A DNA stretch of 7,157 nucleotides from Candidatus Peregrinibacteria bacterium (GTDB lineage: Bacteria; Patescibacteriota; Gracilibacteria; UBA1369; LOWO2-01-FULL-3): the NCBI GenBank assembly GCA_016214225.1, contig JACROX010000048.1, positions 1 to 7,157 of the forward strand, read 5' to 3'. The translations under genes were made by a program, and so were the position numbers. Numbering within the stretch: the stretch's first letter is position 1; every line of letters starts with the position of its first letter. Shown in pieces: positions 1 to 5,830 of the stretch. Under the pieces are notes generated by a model. That model saw only the letters and a list, made by a program, of their open reading frames with translations, had not been told where the DNA came from and searched no databases.

Positions 1-90
1 AATGCAAAATTAAAAGGATTTCGATCGTTGTTAAGAGGAGTCGGAAATATTAATTTCTTCCTTTTTCGTGTTGAAAAATTATTCGCCTAA
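1..90 (+). CDS. Possible C-terminal tail of a gene cut by the left edge
   Basis: Frame 1 is open from the first base to a TAA at 88-90 and gives 29 residues, rich in Lys/Arg and Phe/Leu, ending in RVEKLFA. I do not recognise the family and 29 codons is weak support alone. Some support comes from the diverged repeat at 960-983: read in the frame of the HNH gene, that copy also ends in IEKLFA followed by a stop. The differences inside the shared EKLFA-stop segment are third-codon-position changes plus TAA versus TGA, as expected if the segment was once coding. It could equally be chance openness in AT-rich DNA. Confidence 0.3.
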   Translation, partial: NAKLKGFRSLLRGVGNINFFLFRVEKLFA

Positions 91-120
91 ATTTTTCTCC
101 ATGAAAAAATCGTATGATCC
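67..120. repeat. Left copy of a diverged direct repeat flanking the HNH gene
   Basis: Aligned without gaps to 960-1013, this segment matches at 39 of 54 positions by my hand count. Similarity continues with a small gap into about 140 (GGAAGGCGGGGGTTT against GGAAGTGTGGGAGTTT). The right copy contains the last codons of the minus-strand FemAB-like gene, so this copy looks like a decayed second FemAB 3' end; its minus-strand reading gives RIIRFF against RITRFL in the intact gene. The rest of the spacer (141-263) is very AT-rich and shows nothing else I can support. A TTGATA at 219-224 could be a -35 box for the HNH gene, but no good -10 follows. Confidence 0.6.
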
Positions 121-263
121 TTAGGAAGGCGGGGGTTTAGAAATTTGATTAAATGATTTTCTGGTAATTATTATTTTAATAAAATATTAATAAGATTTTA
201 GAAATATTTTAATATCTTTTGATATGGTTTTTGTAGAAATTTACTTAAATAATTTTAAGAAAT

Positions 264-956
264 ATGTGGAATGAAAAAATGCTCGCGGATAAGATTGAAA
301 ATATTAGTAAAACCGCGATTCAAGAATGGAGCAAAGAACTTAGAGGGAAAATTCAGACAAACTGGCAAATCGAAATGGATGAAGAAATGATGACAATGTT
401 TTTAAAACTCAAGAAAAAGTTTGGAGAAAATTTGAGTAATAAAGAGGCTATGAGGAGAATTTTGAAAAAGATTGACAATGATGGATTTTCCATGATGGAA
501 GGAGGTGTCGGTGGCGATGAGGTTTCCATGATGGGAAAAAATGAGATATCGCGGACACAAGCCCAGAACCCCTTAAAAATCCCCGGGGGAAATCATGAAA
601 TTTTTCTAAAATCTTCGGCGAAAGGTGGTGAAAATGAAAAAAGTTTTATTGAAATTTCAAAAAAACATGAAAACATAAAACAATTTTTTTCGGAAACTCA
701 AAAAATCACTCGATATATTCCATCGGCAAGGAAAAAAGAAATTCTGTCCGCAACCAACGGCAAATGTTCACATCAACATTGCGTACAGCCCGCACAAATT
801 TTTCATCATCAAGTTAGATTTTCTCAAATACAGAATCACGATTCTGTAATTCCGCTTTGTAAAACTCATCATGAATTTGCTCATAATGGAATAACAGAAC
901 CGATGAATCAGACGGATTTCTTATATCGAGATTACAGGCAGAAGGCGTTGCTGTGA
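264..956 (+). CDS. HNH endonuclease-like protein
   Basis: The 230-residue product has a C-terminal HNH-type zinc/nuclease module at about residues 149-209. It opens with TRYIPSARKKEIL and has C168-x4-C173, a His-His pair (H181/H182), and a closing C199-x2-H202-H203 within IPLCKTHHEFAHNG. This order matches HNH proteins with a zinc-ribbon-like knuckle around the beta-beta-alpha metal fold, which cut nucleic acid. The position before VIPLC that is usually Asn (as in ENLIPLC) is Ser194, so activity is uncertain. Residues 1-70 are charged and helical and resemble the N-terminal part of HNH proteins seen in Patescibacteria. Residues 71-130 look like a low-complexity linker with an SMM motif repeated 12 residues apart. 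The ATG has only a weak AAGA upstream. The gene converges on the FemAB-like gene and is flanked by diverged repeats. Its target and role are unknown; no intron, methylase or toxin partner is visible. Confidence 0.7.
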   Translation: MWNEKMLADKIENISKTAIQEWSKELRGKIQTNWQIEMDEEMMTMFLKLKKKFGENLSNKEAMRRILKKIDNDGFSMMEGGVGGDEVSMMGKNEISRTQAQNPLKIPGGNHEIFLKSSAKGGENEKSFIEISKKHENIKQFFSETQKITRYIPSARKKEILSATNGKCSHQHCVQPAQIFHHQVRFSQIQNHDSVIPLCKTHHEFAHNGITEPMNQTDFLYRDYRQKALL

Positions 957-959
957 GGG

Positions 960-1013
960 TGTATTGAAAAATTATTTGCGTGAAATTTATTCAAACCAAA
1001 AATCTCGTGATCC
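960..1013. repeat. Right copy of the direct repeat flanking the HNH gene
   Basis: This copy spans the gap between the HNH stop and the FemAB-like stop and runs into the last codons of the latter. It begins four bases after the HNH TGA. Distances between matching blocks are conserved: the stretch from TTGAAAAATTATT to GATCC is 50 bases in both copies. It looks like a duplication of a gene junction rather than a transposon end, because the copies are diverged and form no terminal inverted repeats. Confidence 0.6.
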
Positions 1014-2049
1014 TATAAAGGAAGTGTGGGAGTTTTTTGAATGAATATTCTTGAGGCCGCGCGTATGAAATTATTTCGCCGCCAAATTTTGTTTTAAATT
1101 CGGTGACTCCGGTCCATGGATGATTCTTTGAATTTGGTTCCGCTATCCCTAAAAAATCATAATATTTTATGCCTTTTTCTTTTGCCTCTTTTATGGCTGT
1201 CCATTGCAGTAAATATGGAGCCATTATGTTTCGATATTCATTTGAAGACGCGCCGTAGTAGTAAGTCGCGGTGTCTTTGAATGTCGTTATAATGATTCCC
1301 GCAATGATTTTATTCTCATACTCTGCGAGATAGAGGGTGGTGGATGGGAAAGTTGGCCCAGATTTTTCGAATGTGTTTTTACTTTCCTTAAGCTCTTTTA
1401 GCATTGTTTCGTAAAATGCCCTGTCGTGCACATGAAAGCCGTCACGGGCGGCTGTCGCATCCAAGATTTTATAAAAATTTTCCAAATCTTTTATAAAATT
1501 TTTATCCATCGGATCGGACTTTATTATTTTTACCCCTTTTTTCTCGGCAATGTGGATATTGTAGCGACCTTTCGGCTTCATCTCTGACAAAATCTTTTCT
1601 TCTGATTTTGTGAGGTCGAGAATAAGGGTTGTTTGCGGATAAAAACCTTTGCAGTTTTGTTTGAATCCTTTGAAAAGAGGCGCTGACGAAACGTGGGGAT
1701 CCATCCGTACGAATATCGCGTTTTCTTGTTTTGCTATTGGTTTTAATACTTCCATAATCGCCGCGATTTCTTCATTTATTTTTTCGGACGACTTCCAGTA
1801 ATCCAAAATAGGGCCTCTGGAAGCGTAAAACCATGTATAGCCTTTTGGCATTTTGTGGCGAATTATCAGCGATCCGCCTATAATTTTTTCATTTTCTTCG
1901 AGAGCAACAATCCAATATTTCCCGCGCGCCGCGATTTTTTCTTGAAAATGAGCCCATGCCGAACTCTGATGAATTGTTCCGATTTTCGAAACAAGCACAA
2001 ATTCATCCCAAAGATACTCCTGCGATTTTTGCAATATTCCCGTTTTCAC
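991..2049 (-). CDS. FemAB-family peptidyltransferase (peptidoglycan bridge enzyme)
   Basis: This 352-residue protein matches the Fem/MurM family, which uses aminoacyl-tRNA to add amino acids to the lipid II side chain in the cytoplasm using a twin GNAT-like fold. Family signs are YPQTTLILDL at about 137-146, the basic segment MKPKGRYNIHIAEKKGV at 157-173, YYYGASS followed by APYLLQW at 263-283, YYDFLGIAEP at 296-305 and HPWTGVTEFKTKFGG at 310-324. Length is normal. Two helices of the type that form the tRNA-contacting coiled-coil arm in some family members (185-230) are short here. The start is GTG; the only nearby ribosome-binding candidate is AAGG about 13 bases upstream, and no in-frame ATG occurs before residue 67. 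It lies 102 bp downstream of ftsZ on the same strand with no convincing terminator between, so co-transcription is possible. The amino acid added cannot be read from sequence. Confidence 0.88.
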   Translation of the reverse strand: MKTGILQKSQEYLWDEFVLVSKIGTIHQSSAWAHFQEKIAARGKYWIVALEENEKIIGGSLIIRHKMPKGYTWFYASRGPILDYWKSSEKINEEIAAIMEVLKPIAKQENAIFVRMDPHVSSAPLFKGFKQNCKGFYPQTTLILDLTKSEEKILSEMKPKGRYNIHIAEKKGVKIIKSDPMDKNFIKDLENFYKILDATAARDGFHVHDRAFYETMLKELKESKNTFEKSGPTFPSTTLYLAEYENKIIAGIIITTFKDTATYYYGASSNEYRNIMAPYLLQWTAIKEAKEKGIKYYDFLGIAEPNSKNHPWTGVTEFKTKFGGEIISYARPQEYSFKKLPHFLYRITRFLV

Positions 2050-2094
2050 TTATTAAAGTTTACCTTATTTTGAAGATTTTTCCATATGGAGTTC

Positions 2095-2113
2095 GTCTGC
2101 CTGCGGAGCAGAC
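2095..2113. repeat. Short hairpin between ftsZ and the FemAB-like gene
   Basis: GTCTGC and GCAGAC form a 6-bp stem around a 7-base loop containing CTGCGG. The loop and GC-rich stem resemble the palindromes at 3468-3482, so it may be a third member of that repeat group. No T-run follows on the minus strand, which argues against an intrinsic terminator for ftsZ. The rest of the 102-bp spacer shows no clear promoter. Confidence 0.45.
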
Positions 2114-2151
2114 TCAACATCTAAAGCTAGTATGACAAAGGCGTGCTTTTC

Positions 2152-3318
2152 TTAGTTCATCTTCTGTCTGATGAACGCCGGAATGTCGAGTTCGTTTTCG
2201 GTTTGTTTCAGAGGTATTGAATCGGATGAACCGAAAGCGGATCTCGAACGAGCTTTGATAATTGAAGTGTCGTTTTGCTTGTAATCAAAGCCTGTGGCGA
2301 CAACTGTGATTTTAATTTCACCTGTGTATGAATCATTTATTACGGCTCCGAAAATGATGTTCGCTTCCGGATCGGCGGCTTCCGTAATCACTCTCGCGGC
2401 TTCATCAACCTCAAACATGCTTAGATCGTTTCCTCCCGTAACATTGAATAAAATTCCTTTTGCTCCGTCGATTGAAAGCTCAAGAAGAGGACTTTCAATG
2501 GCTGATTTAGCGGCTTCGGTAGCGCGATTTTCGCCTGTGCCATAACCGATTCCCATAAGCGCTGACCCCGCGTTTTCCATTACGGCTTTAACGTCCGCGA
2601 AGTCCACATTTATCATTCCATGAACCGTTATCAGATCGGCGATCCCCTGAACACCTTGTCTTAAAACGTCATCAACAACGGCAAAAGCGTCGTTGAGCGG
2701 AGTTTTTTTATCTATGATCGCGAGAATTTTGTCATTTGGAATCGTGATAAGAGTATCAACTTTGTTTTTTAAGTTTTCCAAACCTTCATCTCCTTGATTT
2801 TTTCTTCTGTGACCTTCAAAGGAGAATGGTTTTGTAACCACCGCGACTGTCAAAATCCCCATTTCTTTCGCTACATTCGCAATGACCGGAGCGCCTCCCG
2901 TTCCCGTTCCTCCTCCAAGTCCGCATGTAATAAAAATCATATCACTGCCTTCGAGCGCGTCTTTTATTTCGTCAACGCTTTCTTCGGCGGCTTGTCTTCC
3001 AATGTCCGGATTGCTTCCGGCTCCAAGCCCGCGAGTCGTGGCCTTGCCTATATTTATTTTCGTGGCGGCTTCGGAGTGGTATAGAGCTTGCGCGTCCGTG
3101 TTGACGGATATAAATTCGACACCTCTAAGCCCGCTTTTAATCATTCGATTTATAGCGTTTCCTCCACCTCCTCCGACTCCTATTACTTTTATGTTAGCGA
3201 CAGGGGTAATTTCCGGTGTTATTTCCATAGTCTTTGCCTTTGGCTTAACCGAAGGCGAATGATTTCTTTGAGATGAGAAGAGATTTTTTAACTCCTGATT
3301 GTCGCTGTTTGTTGCCAT
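2152..3318 (-). CDS. ftsZ: Cell division protein FtsZ
   Basis: FtsZ is the tubulin-like GTPase that polymerises into the Z-ring at midcell. The 388-residue product has the nucleotide-binding start [17 protein letters not shown] at 43-59, NTDAQAL at 73-79, the tubulin signature GGGTGTGG at 135-142, [10 protein letters not shown] at 163-172, and the T7 synergy loop INVDFADVK at 236-244 with catalytic Asp239 and Asp242. The C-terminal peptide [11 protein letters not shown] (378-388) is the conserved tail that binds FtsA. Between core and tail is a short linker (about 346-377). The N-terminus before the core is about 41 residues, longer than the roughly 10 usual in model bacteria. The ATG at 3318 is preferred over Met31 because a promoter ends about 20 bases upstream of it. 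No Shine-Dalgarno is visible. It follows ftsA on the same strand after 169 bp. All key residues are present. Confidence 0.98.
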   Translation of the reverse strand: MATNSDNQELKNLFSSQRNHSPSVKPKAKTMEITPEITPVANIKVIGVGGGGGNAINRMIKSGLRGVEFISVNTDAQALYHSEAATKINIGKATTRGLGAGSNPDIGRQAAEESVDEIKDALEGSDMIFITCGLGGGTGTGGAPVIANVAKEMGILTVAVVTKPFSFEGHRRKNQGDEGLENLKNKVDTLITIPNDKILAIIDKKTPLNDAFAVVDDVLRQGVQGIADLITVHGMINVDFADVKAVMENAGSALMGIGYGTGENRATEAAKSAIESPLLELSIDGAKGILFNVTGGNDLSMFEVDEAARVITEAADPEANIIFGAVINDSYTGEIKITVVATGFDYKQNDTSIIKARSRSAFGSSDSIPLKQTENELDIPAFIRQKMN

Positions 3319-3344
3319 AATTGTAATTTATTATGTGGGGTTGT

Positions 3345-3374
3345 ATTATTGTCCATGGTTTGACATGTTGTCAA
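3345..3374 (-). promoter_or_regulatory. Probable sigma70-type promoter of ftsZ
   Basis: On the minus strand TTGACA (3369-3374, perfect -35) is followed after 18 bases by AATAAT (3345-3350, 5 of 6 matches to TATAAT). The start of transcription would fall near 3338, leaving a leader of about 20 bases. This gives ftsZ transcription independent of ftsA. Confidence 0.6.
3360..3374. promoter_or_regulatory. Inverted repeat over the ftsZ -35 box (possible operator)
   Basis: TTGACA, three bases (TGT), then TGTCAA form a perfect 6-3-6 inverted repeat, and its right arm is the -35 box of ftsZ on the minus strand. A protein dimer bound here would compete with sigma factor. The palindrome may also be a side effect of the -35 sequence; no second copy is in the window. 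Confidence 0.35.
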
Positions 3375-3430
3375 GAGGTTTAATTTTATTAGATTTGGAC
3401 GAGATATGTGGTAAATCAAGTAAAGGAATT

Positions 3431-3497
3431 CGCTCGCTATGCTCGCTCATGCTACTGGCTAGGGCAACTCGCCTGCGGCGAGATTGCCTATGGCAAT
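3431..3497. repeat. Palindromic repeat cluster at the ftsA 3' end
   Basis: Two perfect hairpins lie back to back without a gap: CTCGCC-TGC-GGCGAG at 3468-3482 and ATTGCC-TAT-GGCAAT at 3483-3497. To their left is an imperfect GCTCGCT duplication (3432-3448) and then the core GCTCATGCTACTGGCTAG (3444-3461). That core matches GCTCACGCTACTTGTCTAG inside the GT5-like gene at 5936-5954 at 16 of 19 aligned positions. The second hairpin contains the ftsA stop codon and last two codons. On the minus strand no T-run follows, so it is not a standard terminator, though such structures can protect mRNA ends. Confidence 0.65.
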
Positions 3498-4723
3498 AAG
3501 TTTTTAATCCAATTTTTAAAATTGCCAATGCCCTTCTTTAAGCCTCCTCCACGCAGCCCTGCGTGAAATCTTCCTTCAAATCTTGATCCCCAAATTAAAA
3601 GCCCGATTGCCGTCGCGTATGCCGGATCATCTATTTTGTCCACAACTCCGTCATAATTTTGAGGGAATCCAATTTGAGCCGGAAGATTTAATGTTTCACG
3701 AGCGAGGTCTATTACTCCCGGCATTTTTGAGCCGGCTCCCGTTAAAATTGCTCCGGCCGGAAGCATCCCGTCGCGGTGAATTTTTGAAAGTTCGTCTTTA
3801 ACCAAAAGGAAAATTTCGTGATAACGAGCCTCTATTATTTCCACAGTTTGTTTTTTTGAAACTACGTGCGTATCGGTTTTACTTATTAAGGAGAGGTCTA
3901 TTGTTTCACGATCGTTAACCTCTTCGGGAATCGTGCTTCCATATTCCATTTTTATTTTTTCTGCCGTGTCTATTGAAGTTCTAAGGCCTATCGCGACATC
4001 GTTTGTTACGTTTTCACCTCCGACAGGCACTACGACCGTGTGTAGAGTTGATCCATCTTCGAATATGCTCACATAAGTTCCTCCGCATCCGATATCTATA
4101 ACAACAACTCCAAGCTCTTTCTGCCTCTTTGACAAAACAGCTTCGGCCGGAGCCAAGCATGTTGGGATTATGTCGTCTATATCAACTCCCGCTTGCAGTA
4201 CGCATTTTTCAAGATTTTTAATAGTCGGCTCAAAGCCCGTAATAATATGTGTTTCCACTTCAAGCCTGATTCCCGTCATTCCAACAGGGTACTTAATCCC
4301 TTTTTGCTCATCAACAGTGAAAGTTTTTGGAATTATTCTTAAAATTCTGCGATTACTTGGTATTGTAACCGCCTGCGCTGCCTCAAGAACACGATCGACG
4401 TCGTTTTCCGTAATTTCATTTTCCCCGTTCGCGACAGCTATTACCCCTCTGCTGTTTAGATAGTCTATGTGATTCCCTCCGATACCGAGAAAAACGTGAT
4501 TTATTTGTTCGCCAGCCATTCTTTCCGCGTCTTCCAAAGACGCCGATATGCTGTTAATTGTTTCCTCAACATCAATAACAGCTCCTTTTCGCAGTCCCGT
4601 TGAAGGAGCGATCCCGACTCCAATAATATTTATGACCGGAGAATTTTCATCTTTTAATCCTACCACCGTCCTTATTTTTGAGTTGCCAATGTCTAGACTG
4701 GCGACTACTTTATGTCTTGCCAT
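3488..4723 (-). CDS. ftsA: Cell division protein FtsA
   Basis: FtsA is the actin-like ATPase that tethers FtsZ to the cytoplasmic membrane. The 411-residue product has the phosphate-1 motif LDIGNSKIRTVVG at 10-22, the FtsA-specific 1C (SHS2) region at about 80-165, phosphate-2 VVVIDIGCGGTYVSIF at 206-221 and the adenosine motif GAILTGAGSKMPGV at 324-337. The C-terminus, KKGIGNFKNWIKNLLP, is a short amphipathic helix matching the membrane-targeting sequence of the family. Length is typical. An in-frame TAA lies two codons before the ATG, which fixes that ATG as the first possible one. GAGG occurs only about 20 bases upstream, too far for a normal ribosome site. The stop codon lies within a perfect hairpin of the repeat cluster, so insertion of that repeat may have set the present C-terminal two residues. 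Downstream ftsZ is the expected partner gene. Confidence 0.97.
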   Translation of the reverse strand: MARHKVVASLDIGNSKIRTVVGLKDENSPVINIIGVGIAPSTGLRKGAVIDVEETINSISASLEDAERMAGEQINHVFLGIGGNHIDYLNSRGVIAVANGENEITENDVDRVLEAAQAVTIPSNRRILRIIPKTFTVDEQKGIKYPVGMTGIRLEVETHIITGFEPTIKNLEKCVLQAGVDIDDIIPTCLAPAEAVLSKRQKELGVVVIDIGCGGTYVSIFEDGSTLHTVVVPVGGENVTNDVAIGLRTSIDTAEKIKMEYGSTIPEEVNDRETIDLSLISKTDTHVVSKKQTVEIIEARYHEIFLLVKDELSKIHRDGMLPAGAILTGAGSKMPGVIDLARETLNLPAQIGFPQNYDGVVDKIDDPAYATAIGLLIWGSRFEGRFHAGLRGGGLKKGIGNFKNWIKNLLP

Positions 4724-4759
4724 AAATTAACTTGAATAGCTTTTCCTCGTGTCCTTTTG

Positions 4760-4788
4760 ATATTACTCGAAAACAGGAACACTTACAA
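4760..4788 (-). promoter_or_regulatory. Possible promoter of ftsA
   Basis: On the minus strand TTGTAA (4783-4788) and TAATAT (4760-4765) are separated by 17 bases, each matching consensus at 4 of 6 positions. Transcription would begin near 4753, about 30 bases before the ftsA ATG. It lies in the 108-bp gap after the exonuclease gene. The match is modest and could be chance in AT-rich DNA. Confidence 0.35.
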
Positions 4789-4831
4789 ACCTTTTTGTGT
4801 TCATATTTTTTATTCGGTCGGTTTTGGCTTA

Positions 4832-5728
4832 TTAAAAGAGAGTTTGCTGATTTTCAACAGGTAGTTTTATACCGTTTAATTTGGCAATTAAGCTTTTAAA
4901 TTCAAGTTCCGTAAACAGGGAGATGAGTTTTTCTTTTTGGAATTTTTTGACCGCGCATTTTTCCAAAACAAACTGAACAGGAACATCAACAACAATTGTC
5001 GCAAGACGGCGGCTTAAAAACGCGCTTTCTTTCCCTTTTTCAAGTTTACCATGAACCGCGCCATTAATTTCATCCAGATGTTCGTAAATATTCTCGAGAT
5101 TTCCGAATTTTTGAAGAAGCGCTGTCGCGGTTTTTTCTCCTATTCCGGCAACTCCTTTAATATTATCGGACGCGTCTCCTTTCAGCCCTTTTAAGTCGGG
5201 AACTTGGCTTGGACTTATTCCATATTTCCCAAGCACTTTCGGGATATCATAAATTACGGTTTCCGTAAGTCCTTTTACGGTCGATAGAACTTTTGTTTTA
5301 TCCGTAACAAGCTGGAGAGTATCCATGTCGCCCGTAACTATATATGAATAAATATCTTTTTCTTTTTCGGCCTGTTTCGCGAGCGTGCCAAGAACATCAT
5401 CGGCTTCAAAGCCTTCGATTTCATAGATCGGAATTCCAAAATCTCTAACAAGTTCTTTTATGCGAGGGAATTGCGCGTAGAGTTCATCCGGCGCTTTTAC
5501 GCGAGTCGCTTTGTAGTCCTTATATTCTTCATGGCGGAAAGTTTTTCCTTTAAGGTCGAACGATATGGCCATGTAGACCGGATTTTCATTTTTAATGATG
5601 GATAGAAGCATTGAAGCAAAGCCATAAACGGCATTGACTGTTTCACCTTTTGAAGTTTTGAAAGGAGGTAAAGCATGAAATGCTCTGTGTATGATAGCGT
5701 TGCCGTCAATTAAGATAAGTTTTTCCAG
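4832..5728 (-). CDS. Stand-alone 5'-3' exonuclease (Pol I N-terminal / FEN family)
   Basis: The 298-residue product equals the 5' nuclease domain of DNA polymerase I without a polymerase part; such enzymes remove RNA primers and 5' flaps using two metal ions. Visible acidic and binding residues: LIDGN with Asp8, HRAFHALPPF at 15-23, FDLKGKTFRHEEYKDYKATR at 57-76 with Asp58, EGFEADDVLG at 105-114, VTGDMDTLQL at 131-140, and GLKGDASDN at 181-189, followed by the helix-hairpin-helix GVAGIGEKTA at 192-201. The N-terminal block is present only if translation starts at CTG (5726-5728). The frame is open back to a TAA at 5750-5752 and holds no ATG, GTG or TTG before the ATG at 5609-5611. Starting at that ATG would remove Asp8 and the arch-facing residues, so it would yield an inactive protein. 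No Shine-Dalgarno is visible. It is the first of the same-strand genes leading to ftsA. A polA elsewhere in the genome is likely but not seen. Confidence 0.92.
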   Translation of the reverse strand: MEKLILIDGNAIIHRAFHALPPFKTSKGETVNAVYGFASMLLSIIKNENPVYMAISFDLKGKTFRHEEYKDYKATRVKAPDELYAQFPRIKELVRDFGIPIYEIEGFEADDVLGTLAKQAEKEKDIYSYIVTGDMDTLQLVTDKTKVLSTVKGLTETVIYDIPKVLGKYGISPSQVPDLKGLKGDASDNIKGVAGIGEKTATALLQKFGNLENIYEHLDEINGAVHGKLEKGKESAFLSRRLATIVVDVPVQFVLEKCAVKKFQKEKLISLFTELEFKSLIAKLNGIKLPVENQQTLF

Positions 5729-5775
5729 AAAATAAAATAAGAAATACTTTTATATTTGAGTCAATTCATAGTTAC

Positions 5776-5804
5776 TCGACTTTTGCCTTATTATAGGGTA
5801 GAAT
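5776..5804 (+). promoter_or_regulatory. Probable promoter of the GT5-like gene
   Basis: TCGACT (5776-5781, 4 of 6) and TAGAAT (5799-5804, 5 of 6) are spaced by 17 bases. Transcription should begin near 5811, about 20 bases before ATG 5831. This rules out the upstream in-frame TTG at 5756 as the start, since it lies before the promoter. The same 100-bp region must hold the exonuclease promoter on the other strand. There TATAAA at 5749-5754 is the best -10 candidate, but no good -35 accompanies it. Confidence 0.55.
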
Positions 5805-5830
5805 GTCCAAATAACAAAAATAAAAACAAA

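Noticed and set aside
487..534. 12-bp direct repeat TTTCCATGATGG at 487 and 523 as an insertion target duplication
   Set aside because: It lies inside the HNH linker 36 bp apart in frame and brackets no element; more likely a small internal codon duplication.
264..956. Alternative genetic code (TGA = Gly or Trp) because the HNH frame continues past TGA
   Set aside because: Other genes here end in TGA where family alignment expects the end, and none has an internal in-frame TGA.
957..995. Bidirectional terminator between the convergent HNH and FemAB-like genes
   Set aside because: Only a weak AT-only pairing (TTGAA with TTCAA) is present, with no GC stem or T-run.
2882..3262. 126-codon plus-strand open frame rich in proline
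   Set aside because: It is the antisense of the Gly-rich FtsZ nucleotide-binding region; the proline run mirrors glycine codons.
3360..3389. Plus-strand promoter from TTGACA at 3360
   Set aside because: No good -10 at proper spacing and no plus-strand gene follows; the minus-strand ftsZ promoter explains the motif.
4170..4463. 97-codon plus-strand open frame
   Set aside because: Shadow of ftsA on the other strand, with no recognisable domain or start signal.
5497..5709. 70-codon minus-strand frame overlapping the exonuclease N-terminus, suggesting a frameshift
   Set aside because: The exonuclease frame itself stays open to 5728 with a complete conserved N-terminus, so no frameshift is needed; the problem is only the missing ATG.
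5756..5830. TTG start extending the GT5-like protein by 25 residues
   Set aside because: The extension lies across and upstream of the predicted promoter and has no family similarity.
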